From Thiotrichales bacterium 19S3-11 (GTDB lineage Bacteria; Pseudomonadota; Gammaproteobacteria; Francisellales; Francisellaceae), in the NCBI GenBank assembly GCA_021713295.1, contig JAKJJU010000017.1, positions 1 to 57,867 on the forward strand: a stretch of 57,867 nt of DNA. The letters are read 5' to 3'. This document shows positions 19,274 through 28,951 of the stretch, in pieces (positions within the stretch are counted from its first letter, which is position 1; each line of letters begins with the position of its first letter). A model generated the notes under the pieces. It saw only the letters and a program-made list of their open reading frames with translations, searched no databases and had not been told where the DNA came from. The translations under genes were made by a program, and so were the position numbers.

Positions 19274-19642
19274 CTAAAGATCACAAATATGAATCAAATC
19301 ATTAACTGGCCCTAGTAATTTAGCTAACCTTGGTCTGATTTGCTCAAATACATATGCTTGTTGAGACTTATCAAGCATTGGAAAAACTTCAATATAATCA
19401 TCTATAGATAAATTAAATTGCTCAAATTTATTTATAAGAGACCATTGCTGTTTAGTATTTAAAACATCAAATAGCTCAATGATTATTTTCGGAGTCATCT
19501 GAATAGATGATAGTTCTGTATTCAATGTTTTTTTTAAATAAATTTGTTGCTCTTGATCAAGACTATCTATGACTTCATTTAATCGGTTATAGTTTAATTT
19601 TAAATTACTACTTTCTATCGATGTTGTTCTTTCAGTAATCAT
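19274..19642 (-). CDS. 122-residue helical protein upstream of dotA, unknown
   Basis: I do not recognise this protein. It is fully helical and soluble, with Leu/Ile-rich repeats such as DSLDQEQQIYLKKTLN, DVLNTKQQWSLINKFEQF and PMLDKSQQAYVFEQI. The recurring L(D/N).(K/E)QQ.(Y/W) pattern looks like three related helical hairpins of about 32 residues. It ends 81 bases before the dotA start and is probably in the same transcript. A secretion accessory or chaperone, or a small effector, is possible from position alone. GGGTGA precedes the ATG. Confidence 0.6.
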   Translation of the reverse strand: MITERTTSIESSNLKLNYNRLNEVIDSLDQEQQIYLKKTLNTELSSIQMTPKIIIELFDVLNTKQQWSLINKFEQFNLSIDDYIEVFPMLDKSQQAYVFEQIRPRLAKLLGPVNDLIHICDL

Positions 19643-19700
19643 TCATTTCACCCACTAGTTTATAATTATAATCAGATCTAGGATTATCATTAAAACAAAT

Positions 19701-19743
19701 TATGAAGCATTGCGCAATATAAAAATGAAGATATGCTTCATTT
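19701..19743. promoter_or_regulatory. Inverted-repeat region upstream of the dotA unit
   Basis: Two opposed copies of a 9-mer occur: ATGAAGCAT at 19703-19711 and ATGCTTCAT at 19734-19742. The second also forms a hairpin (arms 19725-19731 and 19737-19743, AATGAAG/CTTCATT). The block is 60-100 bases upstream of the 122-codon gene that leads into dotA. It could be an operator or a weak terminator of the upstream ybgA-like gene (no long T run). The role is not established. Confidence 0.3.
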
Positions 19744-19758
19744 ATTTGCTCAACTAGT

Positions 19759-20706
19759 CTATATCTTACTCATTAAACTCATTGATTCTGGGTATAAAAA
19801 TAAATAACTTTGCTGCTTTAAAAACTCAATATCATATCTAACTAAATAATGTTTTATTAATTCTATTGGTACAATTAGCGGCAATACACCTTGATGATAT
19901 GCTTTGATAGTTCTCTGTAAATTATCACGCTCATTTTTAGAAATCAGTTTATTAATTTCTCTTAAAATTCTCTGTAAAATAGTATAATGGTTTCCATTTT
20001 TAGCTACTTTTATAAACGAACTTAAAAACAACTGGTAATACTGTTTAACGATTTGATTAAAATTATCTTTGTCTATTCTAGCGACTAAGCGTCCAAGTGC
20101 TTTTTGATTAACTGGATGATGAAGTCTAAGTAACATCTTATGTTTCGTATGAAAATCAATCAAATCTGACGTAGACTGGCAGCTTAGTAATAACTCTGAT
20201 GCTTGATAGGTTAATAAGACACGTTTTATAAAATGTTCTTTTAAGCATGCATCATTTAGTCTACCTTCATCTTCTACTGGTAAAAGTGGCAACTTTTGTT
20301 TTAGCACTTGAACAAAAAGCCCATCAGCTTTATTGTGAATTACTCTATGCTCTTTGTTATATACTTTAACGCTCTTATGCCCACAGCTAGGAGATGATTT
20401 TTTCAATATAAATCCGTATACCTTTGGTAACTTTTCGATTAAATCATTTGAGGATTGAGCTAGTGTTTGCGTTAAATTTTGATCCGTTTTATGCTGTTTT
20501 AAAATGATTTCTTGCGCATTTTTTTCAAAAAAGATAGGCTCTCTTGGTACGCCGAGTCCTGCATAAAGTTCAGGGCATATTGCATGATACTCAAATAGCT
20601 GACTTAACTCTTCTGTAATCAATTTTTTATGCGAATTAGCACCGTTAAACCGAACATTATTGCCTAATAAACAGCTTGATACTGCAATTAATATTTTTCT
20701 ATCCAT
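19759..20706 (-). CDS. ybgA: YbgA-like protein (DUF523 + DUF1722)
   Basis: This 315-residue protein has two domains. Residues 1-150 are DUF523, with SSCLLGNNVRFNG, CPELYAGLGVPREP and the SSPSCG motif, i.e. conserved cysteines suited to metal or sulfur chemistry. Residues 175-310 are DUF1722 (KHKMLLRLHHPVNQKALGRL). DUF523 proteins include the thiouracil desulfurase TudS, and DUF1722/YbgA is often encoded near photolyase genes, but no photolyase is present here. The biochemical role is unproven. It is divergent from secB across 160 bases. AAGGAAAAAC precedes the ATG. Confidence 0.88.
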   Translation of the reverse strand: MDRKILIAVSSCLLGNNVRFNGANSHKKLITEELSQLFEYHAICPELYAGLGVPREPIFFEKNAQEIILKQHKTDQNLTQTLAQSSNDLIEKLPKVYGFILKKSSPSCGHKSVKVYNKEHRVIHNKADGLFVQVLKQKLPLLPVEDEGRLNDACLKEHFIKRVLLTYQASELLLSCQSTSDLIDFHTKHKMLLRLHHPVNQKALGRLVARIDKDNFNQIVKQYYQLFLSSFIKVAKNGNHYTILQRILREINKLISKNERDNLQRTIKAYHQGVLPLIVPIELIKHYLVRYDIEFLKQQSYLFLYPESMSLMSKI

Positions 20707-20866
20707 GTTTTTCCTTGTGCTTCTTATCCTGTATCATAATAAAGCTTAATATAAAACCAATTTAAATTAAAACTTTCACATCATCTACCATTTTATTAAT
20801 ACATAATTTAAGGCATAATAGGAACGAATTAATTTTAACTGTAAATAATTAATAAAAGGTAAACAC

Positions 20867-21325
20867 ATGTCAGAACAAGCTGAAGTTAACTTTCTAATCC
20901 AAAAAGTATTCATTAAAGATTTGTCTTTTGAAGCACCTAACACACCTGCTATTTTCAAACCAAACTGGCAGCCTGAAACCAATATGGAACTTAATACTGC
21001 TTCAAATAAACTTGATGATAACACCTATGAAGTTGAATTAACAGTAACTGTCTCTGCTAAAAATGATAATAAATCTGCCTTTTTAGCTGAAGTAAAACAA
21101 ACGGGTATATTTTTATTAGAGGGGATTGCTGATGATCAGTTAAATCATGCGCTTGGAAGTTTTTGTCCAAGCATTCTATACCCTTATGCTCAAGAAGCAA
21201 TTAGAAATTTAATTACACGTGGTGGTTTTCCTGATCTTCACCTTACACCAATTAATTTTGATGCACTTTATATGCAAAAAATGCAGCAGGAACAAACTCA
21301 AACTGAAGATGAAACACAGCATTAA
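20867..21325 (+). CDS. secB: Protein-export chaperone SecB
   Basis: This 152-residue protein is typical for SecB (about 155). It has the N-terminal FLIQKVFIKDLSFEAPNTPA and IFKPNWQP, central GIFLLEGI, then CPSILYPYAQEAIRNLITRG and GGFPDLHLTPINFDALY, with an acidic C-terminal tail. SecB holds preproteins unfolded in the cytoplasm and hands them to SecA. AAAGGTAAACAC precedes the ATG. It is convergent with the large lipoprotein gene, ten bases away. Its presence supports a proteobacterial host. Confidence 0.97.
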   Translation: MSEQAEVNFLIQKVFIKDLSFEAPNTPAIFKPNWQPETNMELNTASNKLDDNTYEVELTVTVSAKNDNKSAFLAEVKQTGIFLLEGIADDQLNHALGSFCPSILYPYAQEAIRNLITRGGFPDLHLTPINFDALYMQKMQQEQTQTEDETQH

Positions 21326-21335
21326 TAATTTATTC

Positions 21336-24300
21336 TTATTGATTAGGCGTTGCTACAATTGATAGCCCACCATAACTCTGTTGAGGATCTCCACAACTTA
21401 CATAGATATTTCCTTTAACAAATAAGTCGTTAACATAGCTATAGCTATCACTAACAAGTCCATTATCTGAGGTTATTGTTTCAATCAAATCATAATGTTT
21501 GTCATAAACTAATACGCCACTATCCCTTGTCCCAGCATAAATATTACCATTTCTATCAACCGAAATACCTTTAACACTACCAATTGAAAGATGCTTTATT
21601 AGCGCAAAGTCCTTTGCTTCATTATAAAAAACATGAAGACCATTACTTGAACCTATATATATTTTCCCATCAGTATTAACAAATATACTATATGAAGGCC
21701 CCCCTATAGAAAGTGAATGATATGTAACTAAATCCGGCTCAAATACAGTAGTCCCAAAATTTTTCGTTCCTACGTATACTTTACCTTTTGTATCAACAAA
21801 TAAGCTTTGAATAGAATTGCTAGCAAGACCATCATCTGTTGTTAAAATTGTAGGAGTTTGGCTATAATGGGTTTCACTTGATGGATCTGATCGGTAAATA
21901 TATAAGCCATTAGTCCCACTACCAGCATAAACTGTACCATGCTGATCTACAAATACAGCAGTTACTGTTTCTGGAGAACCATCATCTACTGGTAATGCAG
22001 CATAAAGAATATAATGCCTCTTATCACTTGGGTCAGGCTGATATATTTTAAGATAACCAGAATGACCAGCAGCTACATAAACATAACCTTTTTTATCAAC
22101 AAATATATCATTAACTGCTGTATTAGTCCCTGTGTTAATGGTAATAGGAGCTATACTTCCAGTATCAGCATCCTTATTATCAGATAAACTAATTTGTACC
22201 TGGCCTGCATCATTACCTGTATAAATATTATCATGTTGATCGACAAATACTGTCGATATTTTATCTCCACCCTGTGGTGGATTAGACGGATAACTATTAA
22301 TCGTTAAATTTTCAGTATTAGAAGTCAAACGACCTGATTTAACAGATAATTCAACATTTAGATAATATGCAGACTCAACAACATTTGGTGAATAATCTAA
22401 AATATATTTACATGATGCCCCTGGTGATAAATAACTTATATTAACACACTGACTTAAATCATCTGGATTGCTTGTATCAACTGTTACTATTGAATGACCT
22501 GGATTTTTTGGATTCTCATTTGGTGTTTGATTTAATGTTAACGCATTTAATGATAAACCACTGTTATTTGTCACAACTAAAGTCAATTGTTTATCTATAT
22601 CAGTGGCAGTTGTCACTTCATGTTTAGATAGGCTAATACGAATTCCTTTTTCAAGTGTATTATTATGTGTAAAGACCTCTGAAGATTTAGAGATAAAATT
22701 TTCACCCTCGATAACTAACTGACTTTCTTGGCCTTGAAGTTCATTATTAGCTTTAAAAGTAATATAACAACTTGTGTTACCATCAAGCTCATCTGGACAA
22801 TTATTAGTGATGATAACTCCTGACAAACTAGGCAGTGAGATTGTTTTTATTTTTGCTTTTACCGATGTACGGTTGGTTAATGTAACTGTTTTAGTTTCAT
22901 CTGATAATAAAACTAGTTTACTTGGACTTATTTCAACACGCGTTGGCTTATAAGATGGATTTAACATCTTGGTTGTCACTTCTACCGTATGCGAAAGAAA
23001 ATTATCACCACTTACTTTTAATGTAGCTTTCTGTGTTGGAAACTTCTTATTTGCTTTTAACTGAATAATACAAGATTCTGATTTGGCAAGTACTTGCCCC
23101 TGACAGCCATTATTAACGCTAACACCATCTAACTCTGGTACATTAACTGCTAACCCTTGTGTTGAAATTTTTGTTCGATTGGTTACAACAATCTTTTTAG
23201 TTTCATTTGGTAATAATGTTACTTGATTCGTATTTAATTCAACACTCGTTGGTATCACTGGTGGCCTGACTACCTTAGTTATAACTTGACCTTTTTGAGA
23301 TAAGAAATTTTTACCATAAATAATTATTTTATCATTAGCTGAAGCAATTACTTTATTTGCTTTATACTCAATACTACAACTACTTAAACCTGCAATTTCA
23401 CTGCCACAGTTATTGGTTATCTCAACCCCTGATAAATCAGGTAAATCTAGTTCTTTAATCTCTGCTGCCGCAGCTGTCATATTACTAATGGTCATTACTC
23501 TTGTTTGACTTGGTAATAAAACTAACTGACTTGGTGTTATTTCTACTCGAGTAAGCTTATTTAATTGTATCTTAGGATTATTAGTATCTATTTGTGCCTG
23601 TTTCGATAAAAAGTTTTTGCCTGTTACGAACAAAGATTCACTCTGTTTTGAAAGAACATTATTACTTGCTTTAAACTCAATCCTACAACTTGATTTGCCC
23701 AATAATTCCTCACCACAAGTAGTATTGGTAACTGTCACGCCTTCTAATGTTGGGATAACTATATTTAAATCTTTTGTTGCAACTCTACTTTGATTATTAA
23801 TGACAATACTTTTAGTTTGATTAGGCAATAACGTAATCTTATTTGGTATTAGATCAATCGTTGTTAGCTTATTTGGAATAGTAGGACTTTTTGCCATTAT
23901 ATGGGCTTCTTGCGATAAAAAGTTTTTACCATATACGGCAACTGCATTACTTGATGATGCAATATGCTTACCTGAGTGAAAGATAATTTCACAGCTACCT
24001 TTACTTGTAATATAGTCTAGATTTGAACAATTATCTGTAATTAAAACTCCAGAGAAATTTGGCAAATCGATCGCTTTAAGATAAGCCTTATTAGATGTTA
24101 GATTTTTAACTGTTAATTTCTGCGTATGATTCGGAATTAAGGTTAATTGACTTGGCGTTATTTCTACTCGTGTTGCTTTTTTAGCTCTTGGTGTTGGAAT
24201 TGTTGTTATTTGTGAGCGTTGCGATAAAAAGTTTTTACCTGAAATGGATAAATAAGCTCTTTGTTTTGCTGCCTTATGCTTTACGGAAAAACTAATTTGA

Positions 24301-25583
24301 CAACTGCCTGATGCGCTAATTATATTACCACAAGTATTACTTGTAACTTCAGTATCAGTTAAACTCGGTAAATCAATTGATTTAATATAAGCCGCTTGCC
24401 TATCTGAAAGGTTAACAATGCTAATTGTATTATCATGACTTGGTCTTAAGATTAATTCAGTTGGCGTCATTTTAATATTAGTTGGCTTTATTTGTGGATT
24501 TGGAAATTCCGTATAAATACTTGCAGTTTGCGTATCAAAGTTATAACCACTAACAGTTAGATCAGCTTCTTTAGTTACTAACTTTTTCTTTGAGGTTAAT
24601 CTAACTTCACAACTTGAAAATTTAGCTATACCACCATCACAATCACTTGTATCTAAACTAACACCATCAAAATTAGCTAAGCTAATATCTGAAATTTTTG
24701 CTATTGCTGGTGTATTATTCTCAAGCGTAATCGTACGTATTTGATTCGGCCATAAGGTTAATTGATTGGGTGATAAATCAACTGAAGGTCGAATTACATT
24801 AACAGTTGAATTAACTGCATTAATTCGATTTATATCCGTCATTGCTACATTTGAGCGACTAGTTTGATGAGCATCTACTGCATTGATAGTAACTGTAAAC
24901 TGCTCTCCATCTGCAAGTATATAACTATTATTAGTATCATCCGATATAGTTGGCGATTGGGCTAGTGATAATTGATTATCATCTGACTTAAATTGATAGC
25001 CAGTTAAATTAACATCAACTCCCGTGTTGTTATAAACCGTTAATTGCGTTTGCCCACCACTGCTGATATATGCATTTGGCTTTGTCGTTAATGACTTGAC
25101 AATAAAATATTCAGGTTTTAGATGAGTTAAACTCCCATTAACATTACCTGTTATATAGTAATTAACTGCCTGATTGTTAATTGATTGTGCACTATTATTT
25201 GGTACTAATGTAATTTGACAGGTCGATTCTTCATCTAAGCTATGGCATGCATTAGAATAAGTAACATTAAAGCGATCAATATCTTGTGAATTTATAAAAT
25301 GTAATTGAATATTAGTTGCCTGTATTTCATTTATTGATTGAACACCCACTTGTAAAGTATTTACGTCAGATTCTAGATTAACATCAATTGTATAAGGTGA
25401 AGCAATCACTGCTTTATCACTGCTATGGTTATCTGTAAGCGTATAAATAGCTTGATTATTAGGTTGTTGATTTTCTGAATCATCCGATGATGATGGAATT
25501 TCACTTTTACAACCATATAAGCTAAGTGATACCAAACCTAATGATATTATTTTATAAAGCGTATTTAATTTAAATGTCTGCAT
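21336..25583 (-). CDS. Large modular lipoprotein: seven Ig-like repeats and a seven-bladed propeller
   Basis: The start is ATG 25583-25581, with AGGAAAGG about 11 bases upstream. A TTG further upstream is the start of a longer frame but has no ribosome site. The 1415-residue product has a lipoprotein signal (LVSLSLYGC, lipobox Cys 25). After two divergent domains come seven repeats of about 102 residues (about 267-975), each with TRVEITPSQL.L.P-type opening, NC...SC and (Y/V)GKNFLS. A spacer domain follows, then seven blades of about 43 residues (about 1120-1415) with (V/I).(F/S)VD..G.(I/V)Y.G, as in the regulator-propeller repeat. It would be anchored in the outer membrane, facing periplasm or surface. 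The paired cysteines in each repeat may form disulfides. An adhesin or carbohydrate-binding role is possible. I do not recognise a named homologue. Confidence 0.8.
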   Translation of the reverse strand: MQTFKLNTLYKIISLGLVSLSLYGCKSEIPSSSDDSENQQPNNQAIYTLTDNHSSDKAVIASPYTIDVNLESDVNTLQVGVQSINEIQATNIQLHFINSQDIDRFNVTYSNACHSLDEESTCQITLVPNNSAQSINNQAVNYYITGNVNGSLTHLKPEYFIVKSLTTKPNAYISSGGQTQLTVYNNTGVDVNLTGYQFKSDDNQLSLAQSPTISDDTNNSYILADGEQFTVTINAVDAHQTSRSNVAMTDINRINAVNSTVNVIRPSVDLSPNQLTLWPNQIRTITLENNTPAIAKISDISLANFDGVSLDTSDCDGGIAKFSSCEVRLTSKKKLVTKEADLTVSGYNFDTQTASIYTEFPNPQIKPTNIKMTPTELILRPSHDNTISIVNLSDRQAAYIKSIDLPSLTDTEVTSNTCGNIISASGSCQISFSVKHKAAKQRAYLSISGKNFLSQRSQITTIPTPRAKKATRVEITPSQLTLIPNHTQKLTVKNLTSNKAYLKAIDLPNFSGVLITDNCSNLDYITSKGSCEIIFHSGKHIASSSNAVAVYGKNFLSQEAHIMAKSPTIPNKLTTIDLIPNKITLLPNQTKSIVINNQSRVATKDLNIVIPTLEGVTVTNTTCGEELLGKSSCRIEFKASNNVLSKQSESLFVTGKNFLSKQAQIDTNNPKIQLNKLTRVEITPSQLVLLPSQTRVMTISNMTAAAAEIKELDLPDLSGVEITNNCGSEIAGLSSCSIEYKANKVIASANDKIIIYGKNFLSQKGQVITKVVRPPVIPTSVELNTNQVTLLPNETKKIVVTNRTKISTQGLAVNVPELDGVSVNNGCQGQVLAKSESCIIQLKANKKFPTQKATLKVSGDNFLSHTVEVTTKMLNPSYKPTRVEISPSKLVLLSDETKTVTLTNRTSVKAKIKTISLPSLSGVIITNNCPDELDGNTSCYITFKANNELQGQESQLVIEGENFISKSSEVFTHNNTLEKGIRISLSKHEVTTATDIDKQLTLVVTNNSGLSLNALTLNQTPNENPKNPGHSIVTVDTSNPDDLSQCVNISYLSPGASCKYILDYSPNVVESAYYLNVELSVKSGRLTSNTENLTINSYPSNPPQGGDKISTVFVDQHDNIYTGNDAGQVQISLSDNKDADTGSIAPITINTGTNTAVNDIFVDKKGYVYVAAGHSGYLKIYQPDPSDKRHYILYAALPVDDGSPETVTAVFVDQHGTVYAGSGTNGLYIYRSDPSSETHYSQTPTILTTDDGLASNSIQSLFVDTKGKVYVGTKNFGTTVFEPDLVTYHSLSIGGPSYSIFVNTDGKIYIGSSNGLHVFYNEAKDFALIKHLSIGSVKGISVDRNGNIYAGTRDSGVLVYDKHYDLIETITSDNGLVSDSYSYVNDLFVKGNIYVSCGDPQQSYGGLSIVATPNQ
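22650..24785 (-). repeat. Seven coding tandem repeats of about 305 bases (Ig-like modules)
   Basis: Seven consecutive units encode related modules opening PSVDLSPNQLTL, PTNIKMTPTELIL, TRVEITPSQLTL, TTIDLIPNKITL, TRVEITPSQLVL, TSVELNTNQVTL and TRVEISPSKLVL. Units share a two-Cys core and the GKNFLS-like strand. They differ at many positions, so they are old duplications rather than fresh ones. Boundaries are approximate. Confidence 0.8.
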
Positions 25584-25742
25584 TACAACCACACCTTTCC
25601 TATTTTTATTCAATTTTTATAACTTTATAAATTATTTTTATTAAAGTTTTATTATTTTTATTTCAGGCGATAGTATCAAAAGTCATCGACATAGTCAATA
25701 AGATTTTTGATTAAATAATATACATAAAGTTCAAATAGAAAT

Positions 25743-25768
25743 AAAAAAAGCACCTTTAAGGTGCTTTC
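25743..25768 (-). terminator. Rho-independent terminator of the rplT operon
   Basis: Read on the minus strand, AAAGCACCTT-A-AAGGTGCTTT forms a 10-base-pair stem with a very short loop, directly followed by a T7 run. It lies 53 bases after the rplT stop and fits the end of the tyrS-thrS-infC-rpmI-rplT transcript. It is the clearest intrinsic terminator in the window. Confidence 0.9.
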
Positions 25769-25820
25769 AAAGAAACAAACGCATTAGACTGCGTTACTAT
25801 AGATTTAAATCAAGTACTAA

Positions 25821-26183
25821 TTAAGCTGACGCTAAAGCTGCTTTAGCTTGTTCAACCAATTGCTCAAAATCAGCTTTATTATGAACAGCCATATCAGCTA
25901 ATATTTTACGATCAAGATCAATATTTGCTTTTTTAAGACCATTAATAAAATTACTGTAGCTCATATCGTACTGGCGAACTGCAGCGTTAATACGCACAAT
26001 CCACAATGAACGAAACTGGCGTTTCTTTTGCTTACGGTCACGATAAGCATATTGACCTGCTTTAATTACGGCTTGTTTTGCTACACGATAGACTCGCGAA
26101 CGCGCACCATAATAACCTTTGGCCTGCTTTAGGACCTTCTTATGACGACGACGTGCTTGGACGCCTCTTTTTACTCTTGGCAT
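25821..26183 (-). CDS. rplT: 50S ribosomal protein L20
   Basis: This 120-residue basic protein has the L20 opening [20 protein letters not shown], then [19 protein letters not shown] and [21 protein letters not shown]20 is an early-assembly 23S rRNA binding protein and, in enterobacteria, represses its own operon by binding the rpmI leader. It is the last gene of the infC-rpmI-rplT unit, 32 bases after rpmI. GGAG precedes the ATG, and a terminator follows. Confidence 0.99.
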   Translation of the reverse strand: MPRVKRGVQARRRHKKVLKQAKGYYGARSRVYRVAKQAVIKAGQYAYRDRKQKKRQFRSLWIVRINAAVRQYDMSYSNFINGLKKANIDLDRKILADMAVHNKADFEQLVEQAKAALASA

Positions 26184-26215
26184 AGTTACGACTCCACTTT
26201 AAGATTAAACAATTG

Positions 26216-26413
26216 TTATACAAACGGCATCATCTGTTTTAAAGATGCTTTATCTGCACTAGCGATCATATCCATACCACGAAGATGGCGCTTACGCTTA
26301 GTCGACATTTTCGTTAGAATATGGTTTCTATAAGCCGCACGGTGCTTAAATCCACCTTTTCCTGTTTTCTTAAAGCGCTTCATCGCGCCACGATTTGATT
26401 TTAACTTTGGCAT
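26216..26413 (-). CDS. rpmI: 50S ribosomal protein L35
   Basis: This 65-residue basic protein has the L35 signature [20 protein letters not shown] and KRKRHLRGM. The length is standard. It lies between infC (33-base gap) and rplT, the order conserved across bacteria. GGAG stands 8 bases before the ATG. Confidence 0.98.
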   Translation of the reverse strand: MPKLKSNRGAMKRFKKTGKGGFKHRAAYRNHILTKMSTKRKRHLRGMDMIASADKASLKQMMPFV

Positions 26414-26446
26414 ATTGCATACTCCGCATTCATAGCAATTGTTAAT

Positions 26447-26974
26447 TTATTTAGTTTTCTTTTTACCTGGTGCCATGACCATTATCATCTGACGCCCTTC
26501 GAGTTTCGGCATATGTTCTACCACAGCCATCTCTTCAAGGTCAGATTGTATACGCTTCATCATCGTCATGCCTAATTCTTGATGAGACATTTCACGACCT
26601 CTAAAACGTAACGTGATCTTGACTTTATCACCATGTTCAAGGAACTTGATCAGGTTGCGCAGTTTGACCTGATAATCCCCTTCTTCAGTTACAGGTCTTA
26701 GTTTAATTTCCTTAACCTGCATCTGCTTTTGTTTTTTCTTAGCCTCGGATTTCTTCTTATTCTGCTCAAATAAGTACTTGCCATAATTCATAATACGGCA
26801 AACCGGCGGCTTTGCTTGCGGTGATACCTCAACTAAATCAAGACTGAGATCTTGTGCTTGATTTAAAGCATCTCTAGTTGAGACCACCCCAACTTGTTGC
26901 CCTTCACTGTCAATCAGACGAACTTCTTTAGCTGTAATCTGATTATTAATGCGAGCTTTATTCTCTTCTTTAAT
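26447..26974 (-). CDS. infC: Translation initiation factor IF-3, with AUU start codon
   Basis: The usual ATG-based frame (26887) would remove the first 29 residues. The true start is ATT at 26974-26972, with GGAGG eight bases upstream, giving [20 protein letters not shown] as the standard IF-3 N-terminus and a 175-residue product. The core shows [20 protein letters not shown] and [14 protein letters not shown]-3 prevents 50S joining and proofreads start codons and the initiator tRNA. It discriminates against AUU and so represses its own mRNA. The SD lies inside the last codons of thrS (stop at 26980-26978), so thrS and infC are 3 bases apart and probably coupled. Confidence 0.97.
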   Translation of the reverse strand: MKEENKARINNQITAKEVRLIDSEGQQVGVVSTRDALNQAQDLSLDLVEVSPQAKPPVCRIMNYGKYLFEQNKKKSEAKKKQKQMQVKEIKLRPVTEEGDYQVKLRNLIKFLEHGDKVKITLRFRGREMSHQELGMTMMKRIQSDLEEMAVVEHMPKLEGRQMIMVMAPGKKKTK

Positions 26975-26977
26975 AAC

Positions 26978-28945
26978 TTAGTCCTCCAAGTTTTTTCTAC
27001 CTTTATCCGCTGTATGCTGATTAACAAGCTCAATAAAAGCTTCAATGCTCATCATACCCAAATCTTTACCATCACGTCTGCGAACGGTGATCATGCCACT
27101 TTCAGCTTCTTTATCACCAGCAATGACAAAAAATGGAACTCTGGATAAAGTATGCTCCCGGATTTTAAACCCGATTTTCTCTTTTCTCAAGTCTATTTCT
27201 GCTCTAATTGACATTTTTTGCAAATTTTTATGAATTTTTTCCAAATATTCATCAACTCGAGAGGTAATTCCAAGCACAACAACTTGTGTTGGCGAAAGCC
27301 AAACGGGTAACTTCCCTGCAAAATGTTCAATTAAAACACCAATAAATCGCTCTAGAGACCCTACAATTGCACGATGAAGCATAACCGGTGTCTTTCTTTC
27401 GTTATCATCATCAACAAATTCTGAACCAAGACGCATTGGCATCGAAAAATCTAATTGAATTGTACCACATTGCCAACTTCTGCCAATGGCATCTTTTAAG
27501 TGAAACTCAATTTTCGGCCCATAAAACGCACCTTCTCCTGGAAGCTCTTCAAAATCAATATGTTTACTTTCTAAGGCTTGCGCTAAGGCTTTTTCTGATT
27601 TATCCCAAACTTCATCTGAGCCAACACGATTATCAGGTCTTAAAGCAAGCTTAACATCAAAGTCACTAAATCCAAAATCACGATAAACTTCAAAACACTG
27701 GTCAACCATCATTGCTACTTCAGCTTGAACTTGATCTTCTCGACAAAAAATATGACCATCATCTTGAGTAAAGCTTCTTACACGTAATAAACCATGTAGT
27801 GCACCGGATGCTTCATTTCGATGAACAACTCCAAACTCTGCCATACGAATAGGTAAATCCCGATAACTTCTTAGATGGTTATTATACACCTGAACACAGG
27901 TTGGGCAGTTCATGGGCCGTATTGCATAATCGCGATTTTCTGACGCTGTCATAAACATATTCTCTGCATATTTAGCCTGATGCCCTGATTTCTCCCAAAG
28001 CGAAATATCTGCAATTAATGGCGTTCTAATTTCATCACAACCATATTTATAATTAGAATGACGCATATAGTCTTCAACAACACGCCAAATTTGAGTACCT
28101 TTAGGATGCCAAAAGGCAATTCCTGGTGACTCTTCTTGGAAGTGATATAAATCTAATGCTTTACCAATCTTGCGATGGTCACGCTTTTCGGCTTCTTCTA
28201 ACATGTAAAGGTAAGCTTTTAAATCTTTTTTATCGGCCCAGCAAGTACCATAAATGCGCTGTAACATTTCATTATTTGAATTACCTCGCCAATACGCACC
28301 TGCAACACGCATTAACTTAAATGCTTTCAAATGCGATAAATTAGGGACATGAGGCCCTCGACATAAATCTGTAAAATCACCCTGCGTGTACAGGCTTAAT
28401 ACTTCATTTTTAGGTATATCACGAATAATATCGGCTTTATAATATTCACCAATTGATTCAAAATATTCAATCGCTTCATCTCTTGGCATTTCTGAACGTA
28501 TCACTTCATAAGCCTTTGAAGCAATTTGTTTCATTTCAGTTTCTATATTCTCTAAATCTTCAGGTGTAAATGGCCGTTTGTAAGCGAAGTCATAGTAAAA
28601 ACCATTTTCTATAACAGGACCAATCGTTACTTGCGCTTCTGGAAACAACTTTTTAACAGCCTGAGCCAATAAGTGCGCACAGGAATGACGAAGAATTTCT
28701 AATCCCTCTTTATCTTTTGTTGTAATTATTTTTAAGCTTGCATCTGATGTCATATCAAAACTAGCATCCACCAAATTTCCATCAACAACTCCGGCAAGTG
28801 TTGCTTTTGCTAAACCCGGTCCAATCGATTCTGCAACGTTTAACACACTTACTTTATCTTTAAACTCTCTAACACTACCATCAGGCAAAGTTACTTTTAC
28901 CATCACATCATTCTCTATCTGTTCTTCTAAGTTCTGCTTATGCAT
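26978..28945 (-). CDS. thrS: Threonyl-tRNA synthetase
   Basis: This class II synthetase has the N-terminal TGS domain ([15 protein letters not shown]), the editing domain with [12 protein letters not shown] (HxxxH zinc-type motif) and the cysteine motif, the catalytic core with [31 protein letters not shown] and [10 protein letters not shown], and the C-terminal anticodon-binding domain. As the frame is drawn it has 655 residues. The family usually starts near MVKVTLPDG, so ATG at 28903 (641 residues, as in E. coli 642) may be the real start. The first ATG has no evident SD. It follows tyrS by only 6 bases and overlaps the infC ribosome site. Confidence 0.97.
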   Translation of the reverse strand: MHKQNLEEQIENDVMVKVTLPDGSVREFKDKVSVLNVAESIGPGLAKATLAGVVDGNLVDASFDMTSDASLKIITTKDKEGLEILRHSCAHLLAQAVKKLFPEAQVTIGPVIENGFYYDFAYKRPFTPEDLENIETEMKQIASKAYEVIRSEMPRDEAIEYFESIGEYYKADIIRDIPKNEVLSLYTQGDFTDLCRGPHVPNLSHLKAFKLMRVAGAYWRGNSNNEMLQRIYGTCWADKKDLKAYLYMLEEAEKRDHRKIGKALDLYHFQEESPGIAFWHPKGTQIWRVVEDYMRHSNYKYGCDEIRTPLIADISLWEKSGHQAKYAENMFMTASENRDYAIRPMNCPTCVQVYNNHLRSYRDLPIRMAEFGVVHRNEASGALHGLLRVRSFTQDDGHIFCREDQVQAEVAMMVDQCFEVYRDFGFSDFDVKLALRPDNRVGSDEVWDKSEKALAQALESKHIDFEELPGEGAFYGPKIEFHLKDAIGRSWQCGTIQLDFSMPMRLGSEFVDDDNERKTPVMLHRAIVGSLERFIGVLIEHFAGKLPVWLSPTQVVVLGITSRVDEYLEKIHKNLQKMSIRAEIDLRKEKIGFKIREHTLSRVPFFVIAGDKEAESGMITVRRRDGKDLGMMSIEAFIELVNQHTADKGRKNLED

Positions 28946-28951
28946 TACATA

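Noticed and set aside
25584-25613. TTG start extending the large lipoprotein by ten residues
   Set aside because: No SD before the TTG; AGGAAAGG lies correctly before the ATG at 25583 and the lipoprotein signal fits that start.
27388-27654. Plus-strand ORF inside thrS
   Set aside because: Antisense to conserved synthetase motifs; typical shadow frame.
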